From: G963717155 sp963717155
GTDB lineage: Bacteria; Actinomycetota; Thermoleophilia; Gaiellales; JALYLC01
NCBI GenBank assembly: GCA_963717155.1
Contig: OY970326.1
Span: forward strand, 930,001-994,000
Direction of reading: 5' to 3'
Length of the DNA stretch: 64,000 bases
Positions 9,189 through 17,529 of this stretch are shown here, in pieces. The notes beneath the pieces are model-generated. The model did not search any database. It was given only the letters and a program-made list of their open reading frames with translations, and was not told the origin of the DNA. Position 1 is the first letter of the stretch; every line of letters begins with the position of its first letter. A program made the translations under genes and the position numbers.

Positions 9189-9776
9189 TCAGGCGTACAG
9201 GCCGATGACCGGGTCGACCGAGGTCTTCGGCACCTTCGGCTGTGCGAAGTCGGCCGCGCGCGGCTTCGCTGCGACGCTGCGCGCGACGAGCCTCACCTGC
9301 GGCGTGACGAGCAGCGTGGGGGCGCCGAACGCGGTCACGCAGGTCTGGGCGATGCCGGCCTTGAGACACGCGACGGGGTAGCCGCTTCGACGCGCGCGAA
9401 CCACGGGCTCCGTCGAGGCCTTCGCGAACTGCTTCCCGAGGTAGCTCGGGTCGAAGAACCACGAGAACGCGAGGAAGACCGGCGTCACCTGGCTGACCGT
9501 CGGGTTCTTCTTGCAGACGGGCGGCGCGGGCTGCGTGCGCGAGCACACGTACTGCGCCTTGGCGCCGCGGGTGGCCGCCCACACCTCCTTCTTGCCGAAC
9601 ACGACGTGGATGCTGACGTGCGCCGAGCCGTTCCACGCGTAGTCGAGGCGGTAGCGCGTTCCGTCCTTCTTGACGACGACGTTCCACGACGCGCGACCCG
9701 ACGTGTGCTGGTCGGACAGGAGACGAACGATTCCCGCTGCGTTGTGCGGAAGCGGTGCGGGCGCGGCGTGCATCAT
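9189..9776 (-). CDS. Conserved-looking protein of unknown function
   Basis: A 195-residue frame on the minus strand, ending three bases past the permease-USP gene and starting 66 bases below hom. The composition (many Trp, Tyr, Phe; four Cys in residues 83-144) is unlike a shadow frame. It reads as a beta-rich soluble protein (ASWNVVVKKDGTRYRLDYAW, then paired Cys segments YVCSRTQ and PVCKKNP). I see no signal peptide, but the N terminus could be longer if an indel lies just upstream, as in neighbouring genes. I do not recognise the family. Confidence 0.55.
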   Translation of the reverse strand: MMHAAPAPLPHNAAGIVRLLSDQHTSGRASWNVVVKKDGTRYRLDYAWNGSAHVSIHVVFGKKEVWAATRGAKAQYVCSRTQPAPPVCKKNPTVSQVTPVFLAFSWFFDPSYLGKQFAKASTEPVVRARRSGYPVACLKAGIAQTCVTAFGAPTLLVTPQVRLVARSVAAKPRAADFAQPKVPKTSVDPVIGLYA

Positions 9777-9842
9777 GCTTGTCCCCAGGGTACCGCCAGT
9801 CGCCCGCTTTTGTCTGTACTCTCAGCCGCGTCCCAGCCAGAT

Positions 9843-11146
9843 CTAATCTGAGAGGACGCGCAGCAGGCGGGTCTCGCCGCGCACGCAGTCGAGATCCTGC
9901 ACCTCGCGGAGCGCGGACCACGAGGTCACCGAGCCGCGCCGGGTGCGTCAGCAGCACGAGCTCTGCCGCGCCATCGGGCCGGGGGCGCTGGACGACGGTG
10001 CGCAGCGAGATTCCGTGCGCCCCGAAGAGGCCCGCCAGCTGCGCGAGCACTCCCGGCAGGTCGTCGACCGCGAGTCGCACGTAGCTTGCGCTCACGACGT
10101 CCTCGGGTGCCAGCACGGGCAGGTTGCGGTAGTAGCCGTCGTGCTGGAGGAAGCCGGTCCCGCGGGTCCCGACGACCGACAGCAGGTCGCCGATCACGGC
10201 GGTCGCCGTCTCGACACCGCCCGCGCCCGGGCCCTGCAGCGTGACCTCTCGGATCGCGTCGCCGCGGAGCATGACGGCGTTGAAGCTTCCGTCGACGCGC
10301 GCGAGGGGATGTCCGTGCGGCACGAGCGTGGGGGCGACCGAGGCCGAGATGCCGCCGGGGTCGAGCGCCGCGCGCCCGAGCAGCTTGACCGCGTAGCCGA
10401 GCTCTGCGGCGAAGGTGACGTCGTCACGGTCGAGCGTGTCGATCCCCTCGTGCGAGACCTGATCGATGCGCACGTGCGCGTGGAACGCGATCGATGCGAG
10501 GATCGCCATCTTGGCGGCCGCGTCCGCGCCGTTCACGTCCTCGGTCGGGATCGGCCTCGGCGTACCCGAGCTCCTGGGCGCGCGCGAGCGCCTCGGCGTA
10601 GGCCTGGCCCTCGCTCGTCATCGCCGACAGGATGAAGTTCGTCGTCCCGTTGACGATGCCGATGACCTCGCGAACGCCCGCGGCGAGCATCGACTCCCGC
10701 AGCACCTTGACGACGGGGATCGCGGCGCACACCGATGCCTCGAAGCGGAGCTGCGCGCCGTGACGCTCGGCGATCCCCCACAGCTCCTCGCCGTGGCGCG
10801 CGAGCAGCTGCTTGTTCGCCGAGACGACCGAGATCCCGCGGCTCAGGAGCTCCGAGATGTACGCGCGCGTCGGGTCGATGCCGCCCATGACCTCGGCGAC
10901 GACCGAGACGCGGGGGTCGTCGCGCAGCTCCTCGAAGCTCTCGGTCAGGAGGCCCTCGGCGGGGGTCCGGCTGCGCGGGCGGGCAGCGTCGCGTACGAGC
11001 GCGCGCACCACCGACACGGGACGGCCGACGACCCGGGCGATGTCCTCGGCGCGTGCGGCGAGCAGGGCGTCGACCGAGCTGCCCACGGTGCCGTATCCCA
11101 GGAGCCCGATGCCGACCGGGTCTCTGCCTTCGCTGGCTTCGAGCAT
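9843..11146 (-). CDS. hom: Homoserine dehydrogenase with ACT domain, two frameshifts
   Basis: This enzyme reduces aspartate semialdehyde to homoserine for Thr/Met synthesis. The NAD-binding start VGIGLLGYGTVGSSVDALL, VMGGIDPTRAY, SANKQLLARHG and VNGTTNFIL are all present. The frame shifts at a GGG run (plus strand 10547-10549): removing one base joins AEADP to TEDVNGADAAAKMAILA. After the catalytic region comes an ACT domain (VRLAVDDLPGVLAQLAGLFG). A second one-base shift near 9918 joins it to SALREVQDLDCVRGETRLL and a TAG at 9843. ATG 11146 is preceded by TACCAT. The gene is essential in prototrophs, so both shifts are probably errors. Confidence 0.9.
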
Positions 11147-11154
11147 GGAGCTTG

Positions 11155-11160
11155 ATGGTA
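11155..11160 (-). promoter_or_regulatory. Probable -10 element (TACCAT) of hom
   Basis: Read on the minus strand, TACCAT ends eight bases before the hom ATG at 11146, fitting the TAnnnT leaderless pattern seen at other starts in this window. Confidence 0.4.
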
Positions 11161-11207
11161 CGCGCTACGCTCCTGACGCCTGTACACCGGAAATGGGAGG
11201 GTCGCTC

Positions 11208-11621
11208 GTGCACGCCGTGGTGGTCGGTTGCGGACGCGTAGGCTCGGCGGTTGCCACGCGCCTCGCCGGCGAGGGTTGGACGGTCGCTGTCATCGATCAC
11301 TCGATGGAGTCGTTCAACCGGCTGGACCCGGCGTTCCCGGGCGAGCGGATCGAGGGGCACGCGCTCGACGACGACGTGCTCCTGCTCGCGGGCATCGAGC
11401 ATGCCGACGCGGCCGTCGTCTGCACGGACGGCGACAACACGAACCTCGTGACCGCGCAGATCGTGCTGCGGAAGTTCGGGGTCGCGACGACGGTCGTCCG
11501 CGTGCTCGACCCGGCCCGTGCGGATCTCTACTCGAGGCTCGGCCTGCGCACGGTGTGTCCGACGACGACCGCCATCGATACGCTCAGCAACGCCGTCCTC
11601 TCAGCCGAGATCGAGGTCTAG
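11208..11621 (+). CDS. TrkA-type NAD-binding (RCK_N) protein, first of a pair
   Basis: The 137-residue protein is a single RCK_N domain: VHAVVVGCGRVGSAVATRLA is the glycine-rich Rossmann loop, followed by the acidic strand end VIDHS and AAVVCTDGDNTNLVTAQI. Such proteins gate or regulate K+ uptake channels. GTG 11208 is chosen over ATG 11193 because GGAGG at 11196-11200 is correctly spaced. It lacks the TrkA_C domain that its downstream neighbour has. Paired TrkA genes are typical of actinobacteria (the ceoB/ceoC arrangement). No Trk/Ktr membrane subunit is in the window. Confidence 0.85.
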   Translation: MHAVVVGCGRVGSAVATRLAGEGWTVAVIDHSMESFNRLDPAFPGERIEGHALDDDVLLLAGIEHADAAVVCTDGDNTNLVTAQIVLRKFGVATTVVRVLDPARADLYSRLGLRTVCPTTTAIDTLSNAVLSAEIEV

Positions 11622-11623
11622 CC

Positions 11624-12283
11624 GTGTACATCCTGATCGCGGGCGGCGGGAAGGTCGGCCGCAACCTCACCAAGGACCTGCTCGCGATGGGGCACGAGGT
11701 GACGGTGATCGAGCAGCGTGCCGATCGCTACCACTCGCTGGAGGAGGAGTTCGAGCACGTCGTGCAGCATGGCGACGCGACCGAGCTGCACGTCCTCGAG
11801 CGCTGCGGTGTGCGTCGCGCGGGACTCGTCGTGGCGGTCACCGGCGACGACGAGGACAACATCATCGTCTGCCAGGTCGCGCGCGACGGCTACGGGGTCG
11901 AGCGCACGGTCGCCCGCGTCAACGACCCGCGGAACCAGGAGGCGTTCGACCTGCTCGGCATCTCCCCGACGGTCTGCGCCACCACGTCGATCATGTCCCT
12001 CATCGAGCACGAGCTCCCGAACCACGAGCTCGTGAAGCTGCTGAGCCTCCGCCGCGAGCAGCTCGAGATCACCGAGATCCAGCTCGCCGAGGACTCGCCG
12101 AGCGCGGGCCGCCTCGTCCGCGAGGTCGACCTGCCGGACGGGGCACGGCTGATCTCGGTGATGCGCGGGGGCGAGGCCGAGATCGCGGTCGGCGAGACGC
12201 GCCTCGAGCCGGGAGACCAGGTCCTCGCGATCCTGAAGCCCGGGCTCGAGCCCGCGGTGCGACGAGCTCTGCTGCGCGCCTAG
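11624..12283 (+). CDS. TrkA-type K+ uptake regulator with RCK_N and RCK_C domains
   Basis: The 219-residue protein has an RCK_N Rossmann domain in residues 1-130 (VYILIAGGGKVGRNLTKDLL, then VIEQRADRYHSLEEE and VVAVTGDDEDNIIVCQVA) and a TrkA_C domain in the last 80 residues (EITEIQLAEDSPSAGRLVRE, then GDQVLAILKPG). It would bind NAD(H) or nucleotides and control a Trk/Ktr K+ channel at the membrane. The start is two bases after the stop of the first TrkA gene, and its TAG overlaps the GTG of thrC by one base. This is a two-protein TrkA unit with no channel gene alongside. Confidence 0.9.
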   Translation: MYILIAGGGKVGRNLTKDLLAMGHEVTVIEQRADRYHSLEEEFEHVVQHGDATELHVLERCGVRRAGLVVAVTGDDEDNIIVCQVARDGYGVERTVARVNDPRNQEAFDLLGISPTVCATTSIMSLIEHELPNHELVKLLSLRREQLEITEIQLAEDSPSAGRLVREVDLPDGARLISVMRGGEAEIAVGETRLEPGDQVLAILKPGLEPAVRRALLRA

Positions 12284-13331
12284 TGGTCGGCCTGATCGAG
12301 CGGTTCCGCGACCGTCTGCCCGTCGGTCCGGCCACCCCCATCGTGTCGCTCGGCGAGGGGTCGACGCCGCTCCTGGCGGCGCCCAGGCTCGGCGCGGAGC
12401 TCGGCATCGAGCTGTTCCTGAAGCTCGAGGGGCAGAACCCGACCGGCTCGTTCAAGGATCGCGGGATGACGCTTGCCCTCTCGAAGGCCCTCGAGGACGG
12501 CGCCCGGCGCGGTGGTCTGCGCATCGACCGGGAACACCTCGGCATCGGCCGCCGCCTACGCCGCACGCGCGGGGCTGCGCTGCGCCGTCGTCGTTCCTGC
12601 GGGGGCGATCGCGCTCGGCAAGCTCGCGCAGGCCCAGGCCTGCGGCGCGCGCGTCGTGCAGATCGACGGCAGCTTCGACGATGCGCTCACCGCCGTCCGC
12701 GAGCTGGCCGAGCGCCACCCGGTGACCCTCGTCAACAACCTGAACCCGTATCGCCTCGAGGGACAGAAGACCGCCGCGTTCGAGGTCATCGACGATCTCG
12801 GAGACGCACCGGACTGGCTGTGTCTGCCGGTCGGCAACGGCGGAAACATCGCTGCGTACTGGCGCGGGCTTCCGCGAGTCGCTCGACCGTGGTGACGCGA
12901 CGCGGCCGCCGCGTCTGCTCGCCTGCCAGGCCGCCGGCGCCGCGCCGCTCGTGCACGGGTCGTTCGTCGAGCATCCCGAGACCGTCGCGACGGCGATCCG
13001 GATCGGCCGCCCCGTGCGGTTCCAGGAGGCGAAGGAGGCGGTGACCACCTCGGAGGGCGCTGCGCTCGCGGTGACGGACGACGAGATCCTCGCGGCGTTC
13101 CGCCGGCTTCCCGAGAGCGAGGGCGTCTTCTGCGAGCCTGCCTCGGCGGCGTCGCTCGCCGGCCTCGTGCAGGCCCGGGCGCAGGGGCTGATCGAGGATG
13201 GCGCGCGGGTCGTGTGCATCCTCACCGGCCACGGGCTGAAGGATCCCGACACGGCGGTCGCCCAGACCGTGGCGCCGTTCGCTGCCGGCGCCGGCTACGC
13301 GGCCGTCGAGGCGGCCGTGCTCGGCGACTGA
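12283..13331 (+). CDS. thrC: Threonine synthase, two frameshifts in this sequence
   Basis: This PLP enzyme converts phosphohomoserine to threonine. The N-terminal part has SLGEGSTPLL and NPTGSFKDRGM, with the PLP lysine in SFKD. The frame shifts near 12500, joining to AVVCASTGNTSASAAAYAA (the phosphate-binding region), and again near 12867, joining to GFRESLDRGDATRPPRLLAC. The last part ends with a conserved CILTGHGLKDPDTA. Both shifts equal one inserted base. GTG 12283 overlaps the TrkA stop. Together with hom nearby it supplies threonine synthesis; homoserine kinase is not in the window. Confidence 0.9.
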
Positions 13332-13346
13332 GACGGGCCCTTCGGC

Positions 13347-13571
13347 CTAGCTGTCGCGGCGCCGCACCTGCGGGCCGCGCGAGCCGAGCGCCGCGTAGGC
13401 GAGGGACTCGAGCGAGCGCGACAGGTTGGCGAGCTCCCGCGTCATGCGATCGACGCCGTCGAGCGCTTCGAGTCTGCGCGCGACGCGGTCGACTGCCTCG
13501 GTCAGGCGATCGAGGCGCTCGAGGATCGCGTCGAGCTCTCGATCCTCGAGCGGGCGGCGGGGCGCGTTCAC
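13347..13571 (-). CDS. Small coiled-coil protein
   Basis: A 74-residue product starts at GTG 13571, sharing bases with the TGA of the HAD-like gene (GTGA). The middle has regular heptads (LDAILERLDRLTEAVDRVARRLEAL), typical of a coiled coil, followed by a second helix and a basic tail. No family is recognised. The four-base coupling to the HAD-like gene suggests a joint role. Confidence 0.55.
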   Translation of the reverse strand: MNAPRRPLEDRELDAILERLDRLTEAVDRVARRLEALDGVDRMTRELANLSRSLESLAYAALGSRGPQVRRRDS

Positions 13572-14062
13572 AGCTCGTCCACCTGCGCGCGAGTCCGGAC
13601 GTGGCGGACCGCCGCCGGGTCCGCGCCGAGTGCCGAGCAGGCCGCTGCGAGCGGGTCGCCGTCGGGCTCGAGCACGACGGCGTCGAGCCGCCGATCGAGC
13701 CCAAGGTACGAGAGGACGGCTGCCGAGGCCTCGCGGGGCCCGACCCCGTAGGCGGCGATCGGCGTCCCGGCGCCCCGCAGCTGGCGGAGCAGCTCGCCGA
13801 CCGCCGGATCGCGACGGAGCTGCACGCCGGCGTGGTCGCCGTAGAAGCGGCTGAGCTCGAGGCGCCAGTTCGCGAGCTCCTCGCCTGCCCACTCGTCGAG
13901 CTCGCGCCCGGCAGCGGCGCGGTCGCTCGAGAGCTCCTCGGTCGGCAGCGCTCGGATCGCCCGGAAGCGGCGCGCGAGGTGGTCGACGGCAGCGAGCCAG
14001 AGACCCTCGCTGCCGGGCGAGAGGGCGTCCTCGCAGAAGACCACAGGGGCGGCGGATGTCAC
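13568..14062 (-). CDS. HAD-like protein with a degenerate active site
   Basis: The 164-residue protein resembles small HAD hydrolases in its order of elements: VVFCEDALSPG at the position of motif I, a helical cap (residues 20-85), then LRQLRGAGTPIAAYGVGPREA at motif II and LGLDRRLDAVVLEP further on. Motif I normally reads DxDx(T/V); here the nucleophile position is Cys. Motif II lacks the usual Ser/Thr, and I see neither the motif III Lys nor the GD(S)xxD of motif IV. If this assignment is right, the protein is probably not a phosphatase. It is divergent from the cinA-like gene across a 25-bp gap. Confidence 0.5.
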   Translation of the reverse strand: MTSAAPVVFCEDALSPGSEGLWLAAVDHLARRFRAIRALPTEELSSDRAAAGRELDEWAGEELANWRLELSRFYGDHAGVQLRRDPAVGELLRQLRGAGTPIAAYGVGPREASAAVLSYLGLDRRLDAVVLEPDGDPLAAACSALGADPAAVRHVRTRAQVDEL

Positions 14063-14072
14063 ACCGGGAGGC

Positions 14073-14078
14073 TACCCT
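14073..14078 (+). promoter_or_regulatory. Probable -10 element (TACCCT) of the cinA-like gene
   Basis: TACCCT ends nine bases before GTG 14088. The same hexamer sits six bases before the starts at 14857, 48733 and 51953. Confidence 0.45.
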
Positions 14079-14087
14079 CTCTGATCC

Positions 14088-14823
14088 GTGTCCCCGCCAC
14101 CCCGCAGCGCCGTGATCGTCACCGTCGGCAACGAGCTCACCAGCGGCGACGTCGAGAACAGCAACGCGAGCTGGCTCGCGCGGCGCCTCGAGTCGCTCGG
14201 CTGTAGCGTGCGTGCTGGTCGCCTCGCTGCCCGACGACGTCGCGTCGATCGCGCGGTTTCTGCGCATGCATCGCGAGGACGCCGATTGCGTGCTCGTGAC
14301 GGGAGGGCTCGGCGGCACGCCGGACGACCTGACGCGCGAGGCTGTCGCCGCGGCGTTCTCGGTCGAGTGCGTCCTCGACGAGCGTGCGGCCGAGCCGCTG
14401 CGCAAGCGTTTCGCCGAGCGCGGGCTGACGGCCTACACCGAGCGCTGGGCGACGCTTCCCCGCGGCGCCGAGCCGCTCGGGAACCCGCTCGGAGGCGCGC
14501 CGGCGTTCGTCCTGCAGCAGGTGTACGTGCTGCCCGGGGTACCCGCCGAGATGCAGGCGTGCTTCGAGTCGATCGCGCAGCGGTTCCGCGGAGACCCGAT
14601 CCAGCAGGTACGACTGCGCTACTCGCTCGCTGAGAGCGATCTCGCCGTGGCGCTGACCGGATTCGCCGAGCACTTCCGCGACGTCTCGCTGGGCAGCTAC
14701 CCGTCGTTCGGCGACGGCCATCGCGAGGTCGAGCTCGTACTCAAGTCACGTGACGAGGCGGGTCTCGCGGAGGCGGTCGCCTGGCTGCGGAGCGCCGTCG
14801 ATGCGCTCCGGTCGTCGCCATAG
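14088..14823 (+). CDS. CinA-like molybdopterin-binding-domain protein, one frameshift
   Basis: The protein has the MoCF-biosynthesis fold of CinA N-terminal domains: IVTVGNELTSGDVENSNASWLARRLESLG at the start (given as residues 9-37), then, after a one-base shift near 14205, LVASLPDDVASIARFLR and the signature LVTGGLGGTPDDLTREAVAAAF. CinA N-terminal domains of this type act as ADP-ribose/CoA pyrophosphatases; the amidase domain of full CinA is absent and the repaired length of about 244 residues ends naturally. TACCCT precedes GTG 14088. It is divergent from the HAD-like gene and 33 bases from the helicase gene. Confidence 0.75.
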
Positions 14824-14844
14824 AAGGCCGCCTGGACCGGTTGC

Positions 14845-14850
14845 TACCCT
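14845..14850 (+). promoter_or_regulatory. Probable -10 element (TACCCT) of the helicase gene
   Basis: TACCCT ends six bases before GTG 14857, the spacing expected if the transcript begins with the start codon. Confidence 0.45.
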
Positions 14851-14856
14851 CCTTCG

Positions 14857-17081
14857 GTGTCTGAGATCGCGACCGCGATGGCGCTCCTCGAGGGACTGAA
14901 CCCGCAGCAGCGCCAGGCCGTGATGCACACGGGCGGGCCGGTGCTCGTGGTGGCGGGCGCCGGCTCGGGAAAGACGCGCGTGCTGACGCGCCGCATCGCG
15001 TACCTGCTGGCCGAGGGCGAGGTGCAGCCGCACCAGGTCCTCGCGATCACGTTCACGAATCGCGCGGCCCGCGAGATGCGCGAGCGCGTCGAGGAGCTCG
15101 TCGGGACCTCGCGCGGCATGTGGGTGCTGACGTTCCACGCGACGTGCGGTCGGATCCTGCGCCGCGACGCCGATCGGCTGGGCTACCGGTCGAACTTCAC
15201 GATCTACGACCAGGCGGACCAGGTGCGGCTCGTGCGCTCGTGCCTCGAGGAGCTCGACCGCGACCCGAAGCGGTTCCCGCCGCGCGGCATCCACTCGCGC
15301 ATCTCGGCCGAGAAGAACCGCCTCGTGTCGGCGGCGGAGTTCCGCGAGCAGGTGAACGGCTTCTTCGAGCAGACCGTCGCGGACGTCTTCGTAGAGTACG
15401 AGCGAGCGACTGCACCAGTCGAACGCGATGGACTTCGACGACCTGCTCGTGCGCACCGTGGATCTGCTCGAGCGCTTCGACGACGTCCGCGACCGCTGGC
15501 AGGAGGTCTTCACGCACCTGCTGATCGACGAGTACCAGGACACCAACCACGCGCAGTACCGCATCGCGCAGCTCCTGTCGGCGCGGCATCGCAACCTGTT
15601 CGCGGTCGGCGACTCGGATCAGTCGGTATACGCGTTCCGCGGTGCCGACATCCGCAACATCCTCGACTTCGAACGTGACTTCTCTGATGCCGCCGTGATC
15701 CGGCTCGAGCAGAACTACCGCTCGACGCAGCGGATCCTGGATGCCGCGAACGCCGTCATCGCACACAACGCGAACCGGCTCGAGAAGCGCCTCTGGTCCG
15801 ACCTCGGCGAGGGCGAGCCGGTCCGCGTGATCGAGGTGCAGGACGAGCAGGCCGAGGCACGCCTCGTCGCGGCGCGCATCGGCGGGTTGCTCGACGAGGG
15901 CGTCGCCGCGCGCGAGATCGCGGTCTTCTACCGGACGAACGCGCAGTCGCGCGTCCTCGAGGACCTGCTCGTGCGACACGGCGTTCCCTACCAGGTGATC
16001 GGCGGCGCCCGCTTCTACGAGCGCGCCGAGATCAAGGACGCGATGGCGTACCTGCAGGCGCTCGACAACCCGGCCGACGCGGTCTCGCTGCGACGCGCGA
16101 TCAACCAGCCGCGGCGCGGCATCGGCTCGTCGAGCCTCGAGCGCCTGGATGCCCTCGCGGCGGTGCACGGCTGGACGCTCTGGGATGCGATCACCGATCT
16201 CGAGGAGGCCGGCCTCGGGACGGCCGCCGAGCGAGGCGGTGCGCGGGTTCCGCACGCTCATCGAGCAGCTCCGCTCCGAGATCGCGGGGCTCGGCGTCGG
16301 CGAGGCGGTGTCGACGCGTGCTCGATCGCTCGGGCCTCGTCGCCGCGCTCGAGGCCGAGCGCGACGCGAGCGCCCAGGGCAAGATCGAGGCCGGCAGCCG
16401 GCTCGAGAACCTGCAGGAGCTCGTCGGCGTCGCCCAGGAGTACGAGCTGCGCGAGGAGGAGCCGACGCTCTCGGGGTTCCTGCAGGCGGTGTCCCTGTTC
16501 TCCGAGGCCGACGCGATCGAGCCCGAGTCCGGTCGGGTCACGCTGATGACGCTGCACAACGCGAAGGGGCTCGAGTTCTACGTCCGTGTTCGTGCTCGGG
16601 ATGGAGCAGAACCTGTTCCCGCACGCTCGCTCGATCGAGGAGGCGAACCTCGAGGAGGAGCGCCGCCTCTGCTACGTGGCGATCACGCGAGCGCGCGAGC
16701 AGCTGACGTTGCTGTATGCCCGGGAGCGCACGCTCTTCGGCGCGCGCGGGAGGAACCTCCCGTCGCAGTTCCTCGCCGAGATCCCGCAGAACCTCATCGA
16801 GCACGAGCGGCTCGGCATCGCCTCGTCCCAGGCGCGAGGATCGGCGGGTGCAGCGAGCTACGGACGGGGTGGGGGAGCCGGCGCCGCGAGTCCGGCCGGC
16901 GCCCCGCCCGCCGCGTGACGACGTCCCAGTGCTCAAGGTCGGCGACAACGTGCGTCACACACAGCTCGGCGAGGGCGTGGTCCTCTCGCTCGACGCCGGC
17001 GGCCAGGTCGTCGTGCGCTTCCGCGCAGACGGCTCGGAGCGGCGCCTGTTGCTCGCGTACGCGCCGCTCGACCGTATTTAG
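14857..17081 (+). CDS. pcrA: UvrD/PcrA-type DNA helicase, five frameshifts in this sequence
   Basis: A superfamily 1A 3'-5' helicase for nucleotide excision repair and clearing of DNA intermediates. Motifs in order: LNPQQRQAV (Q motif), VVAGAGSGKTRVL (Walker A), ITFTNRAAREMRERV, then after a shift near 15404 DFDDLL, LIDEYQDTNHAQY (motif II), VGDSDQSVYAFRGAD, LEQNYRSTQRI, then LMTLHNAKGLEF (V) and LCYVAITRAREQLTLLYA (VI). Frame changes near 16230, 16317, 16585 and 16840-16915 all equal one inserted base. The C terminus GDNVRHTQLGEGVVLSLD is the small Tudor-like domain of PcrA. About 740 residues when repaired, a normal length. Confidence 0.9.
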
Positions 17082-17110
17082 CGGCGCCGTTGGTATGCTC
17101 CGCGCTCGCG

Positions 17111-17183
17111 GGGCGATTAGCTCAGTTGGGAGAGCACCAGCTCGACAAGCTGGGGGTCACTGGTTCGAACCCAGTATCGCCCA
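17111..17183 (+). tRNA. tRNA-Val (anticodon GAC)
   Basis: A full cloverleaf is visible: acceptor GGGCGAT (17111-17117) with ATCGCCC (17176-17182), D stem GCTC/GAGC, anticodon stem CCAGC/GCTGG around the loop TCGACAA, variable GGGTC, T stem ACTGG/CCAGT around TTCGAAC, discriminator A at 17183. The anticodon GAC is at 17144-17146. The 3' CCA is not encoded (the next bases are CTA). The base before the anticodon, 17143, is C instead of the near-universal T33. Confidence 0.95.
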
Positions 17184-17189
17184 CTACGG

Positions 17190-17214
17190 AAGGCCCGCAA
17201 ACGCGGGCCTTTTT
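17190..17214 (+). terminator. Rho-independent terminator after tRNA-Val
   Basis: AGGCCCGC (17191-17198), loop AAAC, GCGGGCCT (17203-17210), then a T run. It ends the tRNA transcript seven bases after the mature 3' end and can also serve the minus-strand gene ending at 17217. Confidence 0.9.
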
Positions 17215-17216
17215 CT

Positions 17217-17459
17217 TTACTCGGCCGTGCCGTCGCGTCGTTCGTCACATGCATGGAATCGACGAAGCTCGAGGAGCTCCAGACCGAGCGCCTCGATTTG
17301 CGCAACGACGCCGTACAACGCGGATCGATCCTCCAGGAAGCCGGTGAGCACGGTCTCGCCGCCTTGCAGCTCGGACACCATCGACGGAAAGGCCGACAGG
17401 GCCGTGGGTCCGAGCCGGCCCCGTATCCGGATCGTGTACAGGTCCGGCGCTGTGGCCAC
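17217..17459 (-). CDS. Small conserved protein next to the LuxR regulator
   Basis: An 80-residue protein from GTG 17459 with a regular alpha/beta look: LYTIRIRGRLGPTALSAF, then GGETVLTGFLEDRSALYGVV and an amphipathic C-terminal helix IEALGLELLELRRF. From memory, similar short proteins (strand-rich start, ETVL.G...D.SALYG core) are common in actinobacteria without assigned function. It lies 70 bases downstream of the LuxR-type regulator on the same strand, so cotranscription is likely. An in-frame extension to 17600 overlaps the regulator gene and looks untranslated. Confidence 0.65.
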   Translation of the reverse strand: MATAPDLYTIRIRGRLGPTALSAFPSMVSELQGGETVLTGFLEDRSALYGVVAQIEALGLELLELRRFHACDERRDGTAE

Positions 17460-17529
17460 ACAATCATCCTGCGGGCTGGACTGGTGAGCCGGCGACGCCG
17501 GAATCTGGTGATTGTGCGCACCACGGCGC

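Noticed and set aside
14857..17081. Programmed frameshifting in the helicase gene
   Set aside because: Five shifts at unrelated sites, none with a slippery heptamer plus structure, and the same kind of event in many neighbouring genes; errors explain it better.
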